Positions 53,504 to 63,010 are shown, numbered from the stretch's first letter. The stretch: 64,000 nucleotides of DNA from Bremerella sp. JC817 (GCF_040718835.1 NZ_JBFEFG010000259.1:1-64000); one strand, 5' to 3'. Program-made: numbers and translations. The notes: a model not told the origin generated them from the sequence alone.

Positions 53504-53908
53504 CTACGCAGGCGGACGTTCCCCATCGCCGACCAGGTACTTCGACCGCTCGCTGCAGCCGCAGCTCAATAGAATCGGCAGCGTATCGCCGGAGAGCCAG
53601 TCGTCGCTGTAGGCAACCTGGCACTCGGGACAACGCCAAGCAACGTGGCCTGTGCCTTCCTCCAGAAGCAGCTGCACCGGAATCAACAATGCCGCGACCT
53701 TGACTTCCCGGATGCGCCAACCATCGTCTCCCTCGGCCTTCGCCCACTGGTCGCTCAGGGCATCCTCGCTTTCAGCCGGATCGCCGAACCGCCAGCTCGA
53801 CTCGACCAACTTCTTCGCCGCAGCAGGATCGAGCGCGAAGATGTAATCGCGTCCTGAAAATTCGCCAAGGTAAATCGTGATCGTCGTGGCCTGGGCGGTC
53901 ATGGTCAT
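53504..53908 (-). CDS. Small hypothetical protein with C-terminal zinc ribbon
   Basis: 134 residues from the ATG at 53908, with AGG just upstream. The frame is open further, but that part lacks a ribosome-binding site. N-terminal beta-strands (TTITIYLGEFSGRDYIFALD) are followed by a zinc-ribbon-like pair (AWRCPECQVAYSDDW and LLSCGCSERSKYLVG). Cytosolic. Family not recognised. Confidence 0.75.
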   Translation of the reverse strand: MTMTAQATTITIYLGEFSGRDYIFALDPAAAKKLVESSWRFGDPAESEDALSDQWAKAEGDDGWRIREVKVAALLIPVQLLLEEGTGHVAWRCPECQVAYSDDWLSGDTLPILLSCGCSERSKYLVGDGERPPA

Positions 53909-54192
53909 CCTGAAGAAGTTCGTCTGCGGGGAAGGTTTGTCGAGAGAGCGTTCGCGATTGCTTTGTTGTCCCTGACACGGCGCGACGTGACAATAGTGGA
54001 CGCTGAAACCTATTGAATTTCTTTTCACGCGTGCTGCGATAGCACGTCCCCCGCACTGGCAGGTTTTGCGAACTCCCCTTGATGGATCGGCAGGGGCCAG
54101 GGACACTAGCCTGACGTAGGTCTGGTGGCTGGAGCATTGCTTTGGCGGGGAATCAGGCCAAAGGCTTGTTTCCTTTTGAATGGCGGATTGCG

Positions 54193-54636
54193 ATGACCAT
54201 GCGTGAGCTTCACTACCCAGGCTTCTCTTTGCAATGTCCTGCGAACTGGGAGGACATCACCGATCAAGTCGACGCCGACGATCCGCCGATCACGCTGGCC
54301 GACCGCGACGCCGATACCGGGGCGCTCCAGTTTTCGGCAGCGATGTTCGAGTCAGGCGAGTTGCCGCAGATCGACGAAGCATCGCTCCGCGAACTGCTGA
54401 ACGACTATGCCGAAGCGTACGAACTGGGCGAGCCGCTAGAAACGACCTTCCAGTCCGAACCGGTCCAGCGCATTACGGCCACCTTCGAAACGTACGACGA
54501 CCTGATCTGCCTGTGGTATCTGACCGACGGCAAGAGCCTGGTCTTCGCCAGCTTCATCACCGAGCGTCCCGCCGACCCAACCGCCGTAACGACTGTTCAG
54601 CAAATGCTCGACAGTTTGAAGATCGACCCGCGATGA
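54193..54636 (+). CDS. Hypothetical protein (DcrB/DUF1795-like)
   Basis: 147 residues from the ATG at 54193. It opens with a strand pattern (HYPGFSLQCPANWEDITDQV) like the start of DcrB/DUF1795 proteins ('F.L..P..W.D.T'), which are found as chaperones or adaptors in type VI secretion. The stop overlaps the SUFU start (ATGA), so both are translated together. No signal peptide. The pairing of a DUF1795-like protein with an immunity-type SUFU protein is suggestive, but no T6SS gene is seen. Confidence 0.75.
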   Translation: MTMRELHYPGFSLQCPANWEDITDQVDADDPPITLADRDADTGALQFSAAMFESGELPQIDEASLRELLNDYAEAYELGEPLETTFQSEPVQRITATFETYDDLICLWYLTDGKSLVFASFITERPADPTAVTTVQQMLDSLKIDPR

Positions 54637-55196
54637 CAATGACGTACCGCCAACAGCTTCAACAGCACTATGCCCAACAGTGGTTTGTATCGGGCGAGGC
54701 ATGCGTGTGGTCTCTGGGGCCGACCGAGGCGTTGGACCCGCGGTTTCAGGTGTTGAAGTTTGCTAGTCGGCCTGGGCGGGCGATGGTCACCTATGCGACG
54801 TGTGGTATGGCGCCGGAAAATGACGAAGCCCCGCTCGAGCTTCATCTGTTCGCGCCGTACGAAGACGAGCTGTTGGTCGAACTGCTTTATGCGGTCGCCT
54901 ATTACCATCAAACGACGCGGCCGCTAGGGCTGGGGCACACCGTGAATTTCGGCCGCCCATGGCTGGCAAATTCGCACTGCACGCATGGCCTGTTGTCGCT
55001 GCCTTACCTCGATGGTCCTCAACTCGAATGGCTGTCGGTCGCGGATGCCCAAGCGCCCGTCCGCTGCTTGTGGCTTGTTCCGATCACGCTGGCCGAGAAA
55101 GATTTCGCCCGCGAATTCGGTGTCGACGCTTTGGAACAGAAGTGGGAAGAAGCCGAGTTCAACTACCTCGACCCGCTACGGGCGAGTGTTGTCTGA
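54633..55196 (+). CDS. SUFU (suppressor of fused) domain protein
   Basis: 187 residues from the ATG at 54633. SUFU marks are 'FQVLKFASRPGRAMVTYATC' ('V......R.......TVGMS' in relatives), 'LELHLFAPYEDELLVELLYA', 'LGLGHTVNFGRPWLANSHCT' and 'WLVPITLAEKDFAREFGVDA'. Bacterial SUFU proteins are established immunity proteins of polymorphic toxin systems. It is coupled to the upstream DUF1795-like gene. Confidence 0.9.
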   Translation: MTMTYRQQLQQHYAQQWFVSGEACVWSLGPTEALDPRFQVLKFASRPGRAMVTYATCGMAPENDEAPLELHLFAPYEDELLVELLYAVAYYHQTTRPLGLGHTVNFGRPWLANSHCTHGLLSLPYLDGPQLEWLSVADAQAPVRCLWLVPITLAEKDFAREFGVDALEQKWEEAEFNYLDPLRASVV

Positions 55197-55222
55197 GAAC
55201 TCTTCGACCGAGATCGGTTGCG

Positions 55223-55741
55223 TTAGTTGATACCGGCACCCACGTGAAGAGTTCGGATATCTTGCGGATAAACGCCGATCTGAAGCAGCAGTTTTTCAAG
55301 TTTCCCTTCCGCATGGGCACCTGCCCGAAAACCTAGCACCGTGACACGGGCACCTTGGTCCGCTTCAAAATGAAGATCATAGGACTGGGCGCGACCGATC
55401 AAGTTATTCTCCCGCATATCGGACGTGATGATGAAACCGCGATTTGCGAGACCTTCCAGATCCATAGGAAACTCGCATTCCCCTGGCGGCCCCACTGCCT
55501 GCATCGCAACCAGGCGGCCCCGGAAACCTCTTCGGTATAGAAAGTCCTCCGCTGCGATTGTCTGACTCTTCCAGAGAAATCGCTCGACTTCCGTTAATTC
55601 ATCCACGCACTGCAGCGGAAATTCCAACGAAGCTTTCGCATTGCCAACGCTCAAAGATTCCTCACGCAGCGAACATAAAAAGATCGCACCTACGACAACA
55701 AGCGTGAGTCCGATGCCACCGAGGTGATGTAGCGATTTCAT
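55223..55741 (-). CDS. Hypothetical membrane-anchored protein
   Basis: 172 residues from the ATG at 55741. One N-terminal hydrophobic segment (IGLTLVVVGAIFLCSL) acts as signal anchor. The rest is extracytoplasmic, with AGAHAEGKLEKLLLQIGVYP at the C-terminus. Not recognised. Single gene, convergent with the SUFU gene (26 bp apart). Confidence 0.75.
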   Translation of the reverse strand: MKSLHHLGGIGLTLVVVGAIFLCSLREESLSVGNAKASLEFPLQCVDELTEVERFLWKSQTIAAEDFLYRRGFRGRLVAMQAVGPPGECEFPMDLEGLANRGFIITSDMRENNLIGRAQSYDLHFEADQGARVTVLGFRAGAHAEGKLEKLLLQIGVYPQDIRTLHVGAGIN

Positions 55742-55848
55742 GAGCACAACCCAACCGTGAGAAGCGTGCGTAGACCAACCTTCGAGACGATGCTAACAAG
55801 ATAGCTCTCTTTTGGGAAATGCAAATCGAAGCCACAGCCAGCAACCCC

Positions 55849-56412
55849 TCACGCCAGCTTCGCGGCCCTTTTTCTTACTTCCTGGCTGCGGTCGGTTTGA
55901 GCTTGCTGAATCAACGCGATTACTTTCGGGTCGGTCGGGGCGATCTCTGCGGCGACGCGCAGGACGTGGGCTCGCTCTTTGGCGAGGGGGTTGTCGAAGT
56001 AGGGCAGGACATGGTCGAGTGCTTCGGCGGCGGCTGGTCCGAGGAACTCGAGGATCCGCAGCGCATGGACGCGGCACTCTGCATCAGGCAGCGCGGCGAT
56101 GCTCGGCCCGATGCACATCTTGGGATCGGTTTGAGCGATTTGCCCGAGCGCTTGCACCGCCACGATTCTGGTCATCTGCTCGCTTGAACGGGTAAGCTCT
56201 ACGACGCGTGCCCCGGCCGCCAAGGCTGGCGTTCCGATGTGGCACAACGCCCGCAGCGTTTCCTGCTGAACGAATGGATCCGGGTCGTCGAGAAAGGTAA
56301 TCAACCGAGGCACGATTTCCTGCGCATCTTCAGGCGACCAGCGACAGCGATGCAGCTTCTGAGAATAGTTCGCATTCAACGACTTGAGATACGCAAGCGG
56401 CTTTTGTTTCAT
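55849..56412 (-). CDS. HEAT-repeat protein
   Basis: 187 residues, all helical. HEAT units: IVPRLITFLDDPDPFVQQET, LRALCHIGTPALAAGARVVE, RIVAVQALGQIAQTDPKMCI, and AAEALDHVLPYFDNPLAKER. No signal peptide. Such HEAT proteins may be protein-binding scaffolds or immunity-type proteins. No operon partner is visible. Confidence 0.85.
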   Translation of the reverse strand: MKQKPLAYLKSLNANYSQKLHRCRWSPEDAQEIVPRLITFLDDPDPFVQQETLRALCHIGTPALAAGARVVELTRSSEQMTRIVAVQALGQIAQTDPKMCIGPSIAALPDAECRVHALRILEFLGPAAAEALDHVLPYFDNPLAKERAHVLRVAAEIAPTDPKVIALIQQAQTDRSQEVRKRAAKLA

Positions 56413-56606
56413 GGGGCGTCACACGGGGTGAGAAAAGAGTTGGGGCAGGGGATCGCGATCGATCATGTTGGCATAAAATCAGACAGAATGCCACACTTCG
56501 GGAAGAGCACTCGCCAGGCTTGGCCGCAGCGCCGCGTTCTGTTCGTCGCGACGACTTCGGGATAAAGTAAGGCAACCAGACCTGGGCCTTTAAACCGTGC
56601 GATCGT

Positions 56607-57143
56607 ATGCCTTCTGAACCATCCAATCCGTTTGCCTCGCCGCAAGAATCGCAAGCATCGACAGGCGTGCGCGTTTCTCCGGTGCTTCGTCTGTTGTCGA
56701 TTGGCTCGTTTGTAAGCGGCTTCGGGCTGTTCATGGTGTACTATGGATACGCCGGACTTGTGAACGGGCCGCTGTGGATCTTTTGGATCAGCCCGCTGCT
56801 GGCGATTGTGACCAGCCTGCTGGGCGTGGCGGCGATCATCGCACCATGGCAACCGTCGGAGCATTCGCGCTGGTCGTGGCCGATGTACCTGCTGGTGATC
56901 GCGATGACGGTCGCCTGCTTTCTGGTACCGGCGATGCTCGAGCCGATCGAGAACCTCGTCGGCTTCGTGCCTCCCCCCAGAGTCATCTTATTCTTCGTGG
57001 CCGCGACAGGTGCCTGGCTGAGCGCGAATAGCACTCACGGTACAACCCGAGGACGCCGCCTCGCCGCGATCGGCTATGGCCTCGGCACCCAGCACTGCAT
57101 GACGGCCGTGATCGATGCGTGGTACGTGACGTGGGGGTTCTAG
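56607..57143 (+). CDS. Hypothetical membrane protein
   Basis: 178 residues with four hydrophobic segments (IGSFVSGFGLFMVYYGYAGL, WIFWISPLLAIVTSLLGVAA, WPMYLLVIAMTVACFLVPAM and VILFFVAATGAWLSA). The N-terminus MPSEPSNPFASPQESQAS resembles the 'NPFASP' leader that I recall from many small planctomycete membrane proteins. Function unknown. Single gene. Confidence 0.82.
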   Translation: MPSEPSNPFASPQESQASTGVRVSPVLRLLSIGSFVSGFGLFMVYYGYAGLVNGPLWIFWISPLLAIVTSLLGVAAIIAPWQPSEHSRWSWPMYLLVIAMTVACFLVPAMLEPIENLVGFVPPPRVILFFVAATGAWLSANSTHGTTRGRRLAAIGYGLGTQHCMTAVIDAWYVTWGF

Positions 57144-57174
57144 ATCAGATGAAAGCGTTGCCGTCGCGCAGAAC

Positions 57175-59436
57175 CTATCGCTGCAACGTCGCCCCAGGCT
57201 GGGTGGCGACGTTCATGCGTTGATAGTTGCGGGGCAGGATCCACGTGTTGTGGCCGAAGTTGCTGAGGTTGGCGGCGGCCAGGTCGGCTTCGGGGTCGAT
57301 CAGCATTTGTGGGATGGTGTAGTTCATCATCACGTAGCTTTCGACGCGGACTTGCGCCTGACGTCCAGTCGCTTCGCGCCAGCGTTTGCTCACGCGCTGA
57401 GCATATTGGTGGATCATCCAGGGACGGACGGCGGCCTTTTCCAGCTGGAACAATTCGATCTCTTGATAGTGGTTCCACACCATGTGCAGCGAGCGATCTT
57501 CAAACGTCACGTAGTGCAGCGGCAAGCGGCGGAAGTCGTCGGGACGCAGCCGCGAGAAATCGGTCCAGACAATGTAAGGCTCGCCACTGGAAAGCTTCAA
57601 TAGTTCGGCTTCGGTCTCGCTGGCCGAGGCGTCTTCCAGTGCTGGGTCTAAGATCACCAGCAGCGGCTTGCCACTGAGCGGGGCACCTTGCAATCGGAAT
57701 GGTTCGAGGCGATCAAGCACCGGGCGAACGATGTCGGCCAGCGGCGAGTTGTACAAACCTTGCAGCTTGCCAACCAATTGAGCTCGCTGCGATTCGTGCC
57801 CAGGCTGGGCGTCGTCGTGGGCCAGGTCTTGCAGTTGCAGTGCTTCCAGTTCGCGCAGAAACTCAGCCGTCGAGGCTTCGCTGAGCTTCAGTTCTTTCGC
57901 TTTCATGCTGAAGTCTTGGCGAATCTGGGCGATCGCTTCGGTCAGCGAAATGGTTGTCTCGATTCGGGGCGTGCGGGCAAAGGTCTTTTCCCACTGCGCT
58001 TCAATATTCTGCGTGCCGACGGTGATCGCTTCAGCCCGTTCGGTGTGCAGGGCACTTGGGTTGTAAATCAAGCGGCGACCAAGAATCGGATCTTGGGTGA
58101 TGGTCAGCCCAGGGTGGTGCGACCACTTGAACTGATGCGAATCGATCGCCACGTGAATCGCTTGCGGCGTGCCGGCAGGACACGCGTTCCAATCGATGCC
58201 CGGGCGGCCTTCCGGCGTGGTGGTTTCCAGCACAGGATCGACGACGCGACAGGTTAGGTGCCCGGCCGCTTTCGCACGAAGCATCATACGCCAGCTGAAG
58301 TCCTGGCCTTCCTCGGTCCAGTTGGCATCGCCAGGGATGAAGAAGTGACGCAGCGGCCAGGTGGCCTGCCAGGCGATGAAACAGCTGAGGGCTAAGGTCG
58401 CGCCGAGAGCCAGCGGCATCGGGCGCGGCTCGGCCGGGAGGCTCTTCTTTCCCTTTTGCTTGCCGGTGCTGTTCGCGGGAGCCTTGGTCTCCCACAGCTT
58501 CCACGTCGGGCGACGAACCCAGGCCATCAGTTGACGTGGCCATTCAGGACGGAAGAAGATCAGCGTCGACGTGAACGCCATCGCCGGGAAGATACCAATC
58601 GGGAAGATGAAGTGATTGTGCAGATGGAACAGCGCGGTCGCGGCGATCGCCAGCAAGCGAGTGCGGCTCGAAAGCAGCAGGAAGCCAATGCTCAGGTCGT
58701 ACACCAGCCCCGACCAGGCAAGGAACAAGCAAAGATGAATCGGCTGCACCGCGGCAGGCAGTCCAATCGTGCTGCTGAGGATGTCGTGCAGCGTGGTGCC
58801 TGGCATCAGCAGCGGTTCGCCGGTCAGCCAGTCGTAGTTGAACTTGGCGATGCCGCCGTAGAAGTAAACCAGAAACAACTGCGTTCGCAGCAGCAGCACC
58901 GGCCAAAACGGAATCGTGGTTGGCAGCAGTTCGGTTTCGCCGCGGCGCTTCGCCAGGTACTGCGAAATCAGCCGATCGATCGACCAGCAGCGCTGGGCCG
59001 GCATGAAGATCAAAACGAACGACAGCAGGCTGATCAAATAGTAGTGATTGTTATACAGCGACGCCTCCATCAGGAAGATGTAGGTGTATCCCAGGAAGAG
59101 TGTCACGATCGCGGTTCGATAGAACAGCCCCAGCATGACCAAGGCTGCCGCCACGGCGACCACGCCGAAGTGAATGCTCATCCAGGGTTCGCTGAAGGCC
59201 TGAACCCAGCCGAAACCAGGGTAGGTGAAGTGCATCACCGGCCGGGCAAAGAGGGCGTCGACCTGGTTGGTGTCTTGGTAGCTGCCAAAGTACTTCACCA
59301 TGTGCCAGACCATCACCGCACCGAAGCAGATGCGGAACATGGCCAGCGAAGCTCCATCGACCGGCCGGGCCAGCAGCACACGGAAGCGATCGAACAGGTT
59401 CGCGGAATCGGTGTTGGTACGAGAGGCAGATTTCAT
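57175..59436 (-). CDS. HTTM-domain membrane protein (gamma-carboxylase-like)
   Basis: 753 residues from the ATG at 59436. The N-terminal half has several transmembrane segments and matches HTTM proteins: VDGASLAMFRICFGAVMVWH, HYYLISLLSFVLIFMPAQRC, WPVLLLRTQLFLVYFYGGIA, KFNYDWLTGEPL. The C-terminal half is a soluble domain with PYIVWTDFSRLRPDDF. HTTM proteins are related to vitamin-K-dependent gamma-carboxylases, but most bacterial members have unknown substrates. Its length is typical for planctomycete members. Confidence 0.9.
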   Translation of the reverse strand: MKSASRTNTDSANLFDRFRVLLARPVDGASLAMFRICFGAVMVWHMVKYFGSYQDTNQVDALFARPVMHFTYPGFGWVQAFSEPWMSIHFGVVAVAAALVMLGLFYRTAIVTLFLGYTYIFLMEASLYNNHYYLISLLSFVLIFMPAQRCWSIDRLISQYLAKRRGETELLPTTIPFWPVLLLRTQLFLVYFYGGIAKFNYDWLTGEPLLMPGTTLHDILSSTIGLPAAVQPIHLCLFLAWSGLVYDLSIGFLLLSSRTRLLAIAATALFHLHNHFIFPIGIFPAMAFTSTLIFFRPEWPRQLMAWVRRPTWKLWETKAPANSTGKQKGKKSLPAEPRPMPLALGATLALSCFIAWQATWPLRHFFIPGDANWTEEGQDFSWRMMLRAKAAGHLTCRVVDPVLETTTPEGRPGIDWNACPAGTPQAIHVAIDSHQFKWSHHPGLTITQDPILGRRLIYNPSALHTERAEAITVGTQNIEAQWEKTFARTPRIETTISLTEAIAQIRQDFSMKAKELKLSEASTAEFLRELEALQLQDLAHDDAQPGHESQRAQLVGKLQGLYNSPLADIVRPVLDRLEPFRLQGAPLSGKPLLVILDPALEDASASETEAELLKLSSGEPYIVWTDFSRLRPDDFRRLPLHYVTFEDRSLHMVWNHYQEIELFQLEKAAVRPWMIHQYAQRVSKRWREATGRQAQVRVESYVMMNYTIPQMLIDPEADLAAANLSNFGHNTWILPRNYQRMNVATQPGATLQR

Positions 59437-59623
59437 GGTCGGCACTCATTCAGCAGACGTAGCGGGTCACCCCCAAGAAACAGGGCGAGAGTATGTAATC
59501 AATCGGCCGCTATCACGTCAAGAGAAGTTCGCCGGCCGATCGCATGAAAAGCTTGGTCGCGAAACCAGTTAGCGTCGGCCCATCGTGGCTCGCTAGCAGC
59601 ACATTTTGCTGGGTACCAACGCG

Positions 59624-59660
59624 AAGACGCCTTCGTACCAGGCAGGCACGAAGGCGTCTT
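59624..59660 (-). terminator. Perfect 13-bp hairpin downstream of the outer-membrane protein gene
   Basis: AAGACGCCTTCGT and ACGAAGGCGTCTT pair perfectly around an 11-base loop, 42 bp beyond the stop codon of the minus-strand gene. It has no clear T run on the minus strand, so it may be a Rho-independent terminator variant or an mRNA-stabilising stem. Confidence 0.6.
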
Positions 59661-59701
59661 GTTCGTTCCGAATTGTCGTTGGCCGTTTGGCCAGCACCAG
59701 C

Positions 59702-60775
59702 TTAGTACTGGATACCACCGCCCAGGGTGAAGCCGACGAAGCCGAGGTCTTCGTTCAACACGTCGTCGAAGTTACCGACGTCCGAGTCGTCCATGAAGGT
59801 GGCCGATGGGTTCGGGCTACCAACGTTCGCCCAATACTGAGCTTCCAGACCCGATTTGAAGAAGAAGCGTTCGTTACGCGAAGTCCACTTCACGCCTGCC
59901 TGCAATTCAAACGCACCAGCCAGGGTGCCCGTGTTGCGGTTCTTGTAGGAAATGTTCGAGTTGTCGTCGGTGGCCAGGAAATCTTGCTGACCGTACAGCA
60001 GCGATCCACGACCACTGGCGAACACGTCCCAGCGACCGATCACGTTGCGGCTGTATTCACCAGCGAAGGTTGGACCATAACCGCGGAACTTGATGTCCCC
60101 CATGCCAATCCCAGCGTCGGTAACGGCCAGGTAGTTCTGGTCGATTTCCGAGTAGCGGAAACCACCGCTGACCAGGAAGTTCTTGGTGGCCTGAGCTTGC
60201 AGTTCCAGGTCCAAGACATTGACGCGGATCGACTGCGTCATGGTGGCGGTGTCGACGTCGACCAAACCAACGATGTCGTTGTCGGTCTGGGCCCAAGCAA
60301 TCACCCCTTCGTCCTGCACCAGACCATTGCTACCGTCAACGGTCAGCGAGGTGTTCTGGTCGAATTGCCAGTAACGAGCACGCCAGCCGAAGCCACCCTT
60401 AGGTGCCAGGTAGCCCAGCTCGATACGGTTCGACTGCTTCAGGTCCCAATCGAAACCGAGGTGTTCGATCACAGGGTCGTTCTGAGCGATGATCGCGGTG
60501 TTGTTCGATTGATAAGGCGTCACGAAGACCGATTCGTAGGTAGCGTAATAGCGACCGCATTCCTGCTGGCAGCCACAAACGTCCTGCGAACCGCAAGTGT
60601 CGCAATTGATACCGCTGTAGATCTGGTGCGACTGGGCTTGAACCTGCTGTTCGAGGTTTTCCATCCGCGACAACAGGTCGTTGTACGAGGTCAGCGAAGC
60701 CTCTTGAGCATGCACGGTACCGCACATGGCGATTACCAAGGTTGGTAGCACGGCTACCCAAAATTTGCGTTCCAT
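59702..60775 (-). CDS. Outer-membrane beta-barrel protein
   Basis: 357 residues from the ATG at 60775, with GGAGAG upstream. Signal peptide (FWVAVLPTLVIAMCGTVHA), a short coiled-coil segment (YNDLLSRMENLEQQVQAQSH), a cysteine cluster (CDTCGSQDVCGCQQECG) and then many amphipathic strands ending in Tyr (GFVGFTLGGGIQY at the C-terminus). This is like Lpg1974-type or BBP7-type porins of planctomycetes. The terminal aromatic residue fits an outer-membrane assembly signal. Pore function is inferred. Confidence 0.88.
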   Translation of the reverse strand: MERKFWVAVLPTLVIAMCGTVHAQEASLTSYNDLLSRMENLEQQVQAQSHQIYSGINCDTCGSQDVCGCQQECGRYYATYESVFVTPYQSNNTAIIAQNDPVIEHLGFDWDLKQSNRIELGYLAPKGGFGWRARYWQFDQNTSLTVDGSNGLVQDEGVIAWAQTDNDIVGLVDVDTATMTQSIRVNVLDLELQAQATKNFLVSGGFRYSEIDQNYLAVTDAGIGMGDIKFRGYGPTFAGEYSRNVIGRWDVFASGRGSLLYGQQDFLATDDNSNISYKNRNTGTLAGAFELQAGVKWTSRNERFFFKSGLEAQYWANVGSPNPSATFMDDSDVGNFDDVLNEDLGFVGFTLGGGIQY

Positions 60776-61241
60776 CGCATCATCTCTCCAAAAGTTCTCG
60801 ATATCCACCTGCATGAGATCGACCAGTCCATGGCCCGCTGATGGATCCGCGCTCCCCGTTGCTTCTCGCCGTCAAACACTGAATCGAGACAAGCACAATC
60901 CCCACCTCTCGCATCGGCCAATGCAATTCAAGGATTGAACTTCGATGAGTATTTCCCGCAGTTTTTCTGAGAATGCTAAAAGCATGCCCGCAAAGTCTCA
61001 CAGCCGTAAGAATGTGCCCGAGATATCACTACTGCTAGCATCTATCAATTTGGCCACAACGTGCTCACCCCGAACCGAAAATGAGGGAAGGGAACGCCCC
61101 TCAACGAATAAACGACCTTTCATGCCTCTCACCCTGGGAAGGTTCGCCCGCAAGCCGATTTACCCCTTGGCCCATTCCTTTCCTTCCTTCGCACCCACCC
61201 GATAAGATGTAGGCGTCCGTTCTCTTTTCTGCGGTGAGGCG
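60776..61241 (+). other. Intergenic region, no supported gene
   Basis: About 465 bp between divergent genes. Short frames have no ribosome-binding site. Expected to hold the promoter of the outer-membrane protein gene, but no specific motif is identified. Confidence 0.5.
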
Positions 61242-61706
61242 ATGCCATCGATCGACGAACAACGCGTGATCTTGATTTGGCGTCCCGGCGATGGACGCCA
61301 CCTCCGGGCGTTCGTTCGCGGTATCCATCCCGACGGCAGTTTCTACGGCGAGGTCCGTTCCGACTGGCCTGACGAGCGCCGGACTGTCACGGTCGAAGGT
61401 TCGCTGTCCGCCGCCGAGAACCAGAGGCTTCGTCAATACGTCCGCCAGGTGCAAACCTACGCCGAACCCGAGCGACTTCCCCCAGACAACCACGTCGGCA
61501 TGATCGGGCTGGGACCACTTCATGCTCCAACGATTGTGCTAAAGCAGCCGACCAACAGCATCACGAACCCAGCGTTAAGAACCCTGTGGCATCAGATCGT
61601 AGAAACCATCGAACCACACCTCCCCCTCAACGCCGACCGCACTCGCTTAGTCCGCCAACAAACAACGAACCCTTCCTCGCCTGCGCTCCGGTCCCCTCGC
61701 CCCTGA
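61242..61706 (+). CDS. Hypothetical protein
   Basis: 154 residues. Begins MPSIDEQRVILIWRPGDGRH with a likely beta-rich first domain (AFVRGIHPDGSFYGEVRSDW) and a helical C-terminus (LRTLWHQIVETIEPHLPLN). The last few codons run into the 41-bp dispersed repeat, so the natural C-terminus may have been altered by that insertion. Not recognised. Confidence 0.65.
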   Translation: MPSIDEQRVILIWRPGDGRHLRAFVRGIHPDGSFYGEVRSDWPDERRTVTVEGSLSAAENQRLRQYVRQVQTYAEPERLPPDNHVGMIGLGPLHAPTIVLKQPTNSITNPALRTLWHQIVETIEPHLPLNADRTRLVRQQTTNPSSPALRSPRP

Positions 61707-61730
61707 GGGGAGAGGGTTAGGGTGAGGGGC
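61690..61730. repeat. 41-bp dispersed palindromic repeat, copy 2
   Basis: Identical over all 41 bases to 49784-49824 and in the same orientation. It covers the stop region of the plus-strand gene and lies 29 bp from the end of the next, minus-strand gene. Confidence 0.85.
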
Positions 61731-61758
61731 CTGGGAATCGGCCTCTCATGAAACCGCG

Positions 61759-62156
61759 TCAGTCGTAGTATCCCTCGCGATAGATCGACGAACTCTCGAT
61801 CCTTTTTTCCGGGCAATAGAAGATGATTCCCAGCTCGCGAAAGTCGTAGCCGCCGTCGTCGAACGGAACCTTGTGCCCCGTTTTTCAAATTCTGCGATCA
61901 CCACCTTGGTCGCCTTGTCGGTTAGCTCGATCCCGTCGAACGTCGCTTTCGACGGCGAGAAGACTTCAATGAACTCGAGCGTATCTTGGTCGTCATATCC
62001 CAGGATCAGTCCATCCGACACGTAGAAATCGTTCCGCGGTTCACTGGTCCGGGTCACGAACTGCTTGCCGGCCAACAACCCGTCGCGAACTTCGCTGCGA
62101 GGCGTCCCAAATGGCAACAGGTCGGTTCCCACGTGCGGCTTGAGTTCAAGTTCCAT
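61759..62156 (-). pseudogene. Hypothetical gene with one-base frameshift
   Basis: From the ATG at 62156 (GGGAG upstream) the frame reads MELELKPHVGTDLLPFGTPR and on through ELTDKATKVVIAEFEKRG. It then becomes Arg/Thr/Ser-rich. In the next frame the natural continuation is obvious: KVPFDDGGYDFRELGIIFYC, then PEKRIESSSIYREGYYD and a stop at 61759. One base is missing near 61878, in the CCCC run (GGGG on the coding strand). Either a sequencing error or a real inactivation. Function unknown. The intact product would have about 132 residues. Confidence 0.75.
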
Positions 62157-62448
62157 CGTTCGCTCCCGAAAAGTGTCCAACGCAGTTTCCAATCGGCCTG
62201 CGACGACTAGAGCGTAAGTACTTGCCGAAGACGATTCAAGTCGCCAGAACCTCACGGCAGTAACGTCATTCATTCGTGTCGGGTGCGTCTCGACGCACCA
62301 ATCGCAAGTCGCGGCAGCGATGCATCAACTTGCCCGACACCCTTTTCGCACGTTAGCATATCGCAGGCCGATTCCCGACGCGGGGCTTGCTTCGCACGGT
62401 GGCATCGGTCGACGAGTTACTTTTCCACTTGGGTTTTACCGGCAGACC

Positions 62449-63000
62449 ATGTCCAACGAATATCAACGTCAGCTTCGCGAGCGGTTGGAAGGGTTGCCTT
62501 ATGCCGATGCGCCGGCCCCTTGGCGGCTGGTCGGTGGTTGCGGCGTTGGTGGGCTGACGGAAGTTGGCTTTGTCGAAGGGGCGGACGACTTGCTGGTTGT
62601 TTCGCATCAAGGCCGCGGCCTGTTCGATGGACAGACCGGCGAACGACTGGCCCGCGATCCGGAAGAGTTCTTCGCCAACGACGATCGCACAGGCCTAACC
62701 GCTCCTGGCATTGGCCGCCAGCAGGATGCCATCGTCCGAATGGCTGGGCTGTGCGGCGGCGGGCTGGCAACCGGCACGTCGGACGGATGGAGCCTGCATG
62801 TGGTCCAGTTGCCGTGGCCGAAGCACGACATCTTTCTCTCGTCAAACTATGCTGGCCTGACCGGCGAACTGGCCAACATCACCCGACTAGGGACCGACCA
62901 GCCGTGCGAGTTCCGCTCCGCCGGGTTCTCTTCGACGGGGCGAACCTTCGTGGTGGCGACCTCGTGCGAAGTGCTGATTTATGGTCGCGATTCGGCCTGA
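62449..63000 (+). CDS. Hypothetical protein
   Basis: 183 residues from the ATG at 62449. It has strand-turn patterns rich in Gly (WRLVGGCGVGGLTEVGFVEG, GLCGGGLATGTSDGWSLHVV, and FRSAGFSSTGRTFVVATSCE at the end), suggesting a propeller-like or beta-rich fold. Cytosolic. Not recognised. The following ATPase gene starts about 10 bp after its stop, so they may be cotranscribed. Confidence 0.72.
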   Translation: MSNEYQRQLRERLEGLPYADAPAPWRLVGGCGVGGLTEVGFVEGADDLLVVSHQGRGLFDGQTGERLARDPEEFFANDDRTGLTAPGIGRQQDAIVRMAGLCGGGLATGTSDGWSLHVVQLPWPKHDIFLSSNYAGLTGELANITRLGTDQPCEFRSAGFSSTGRTFVVATSCEVLIYGRDSA

Positions 63001-63010
63001 CACTTTCCCG

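Noticed and set aside
54193..55196. Type VI secretion locus suggested by a DUF1795-like protein
   Set aside because: No VgrG, Hcp, Tss or PAAR gene is present nearby. Only the adaptor-like and immunity-like pair is seen.
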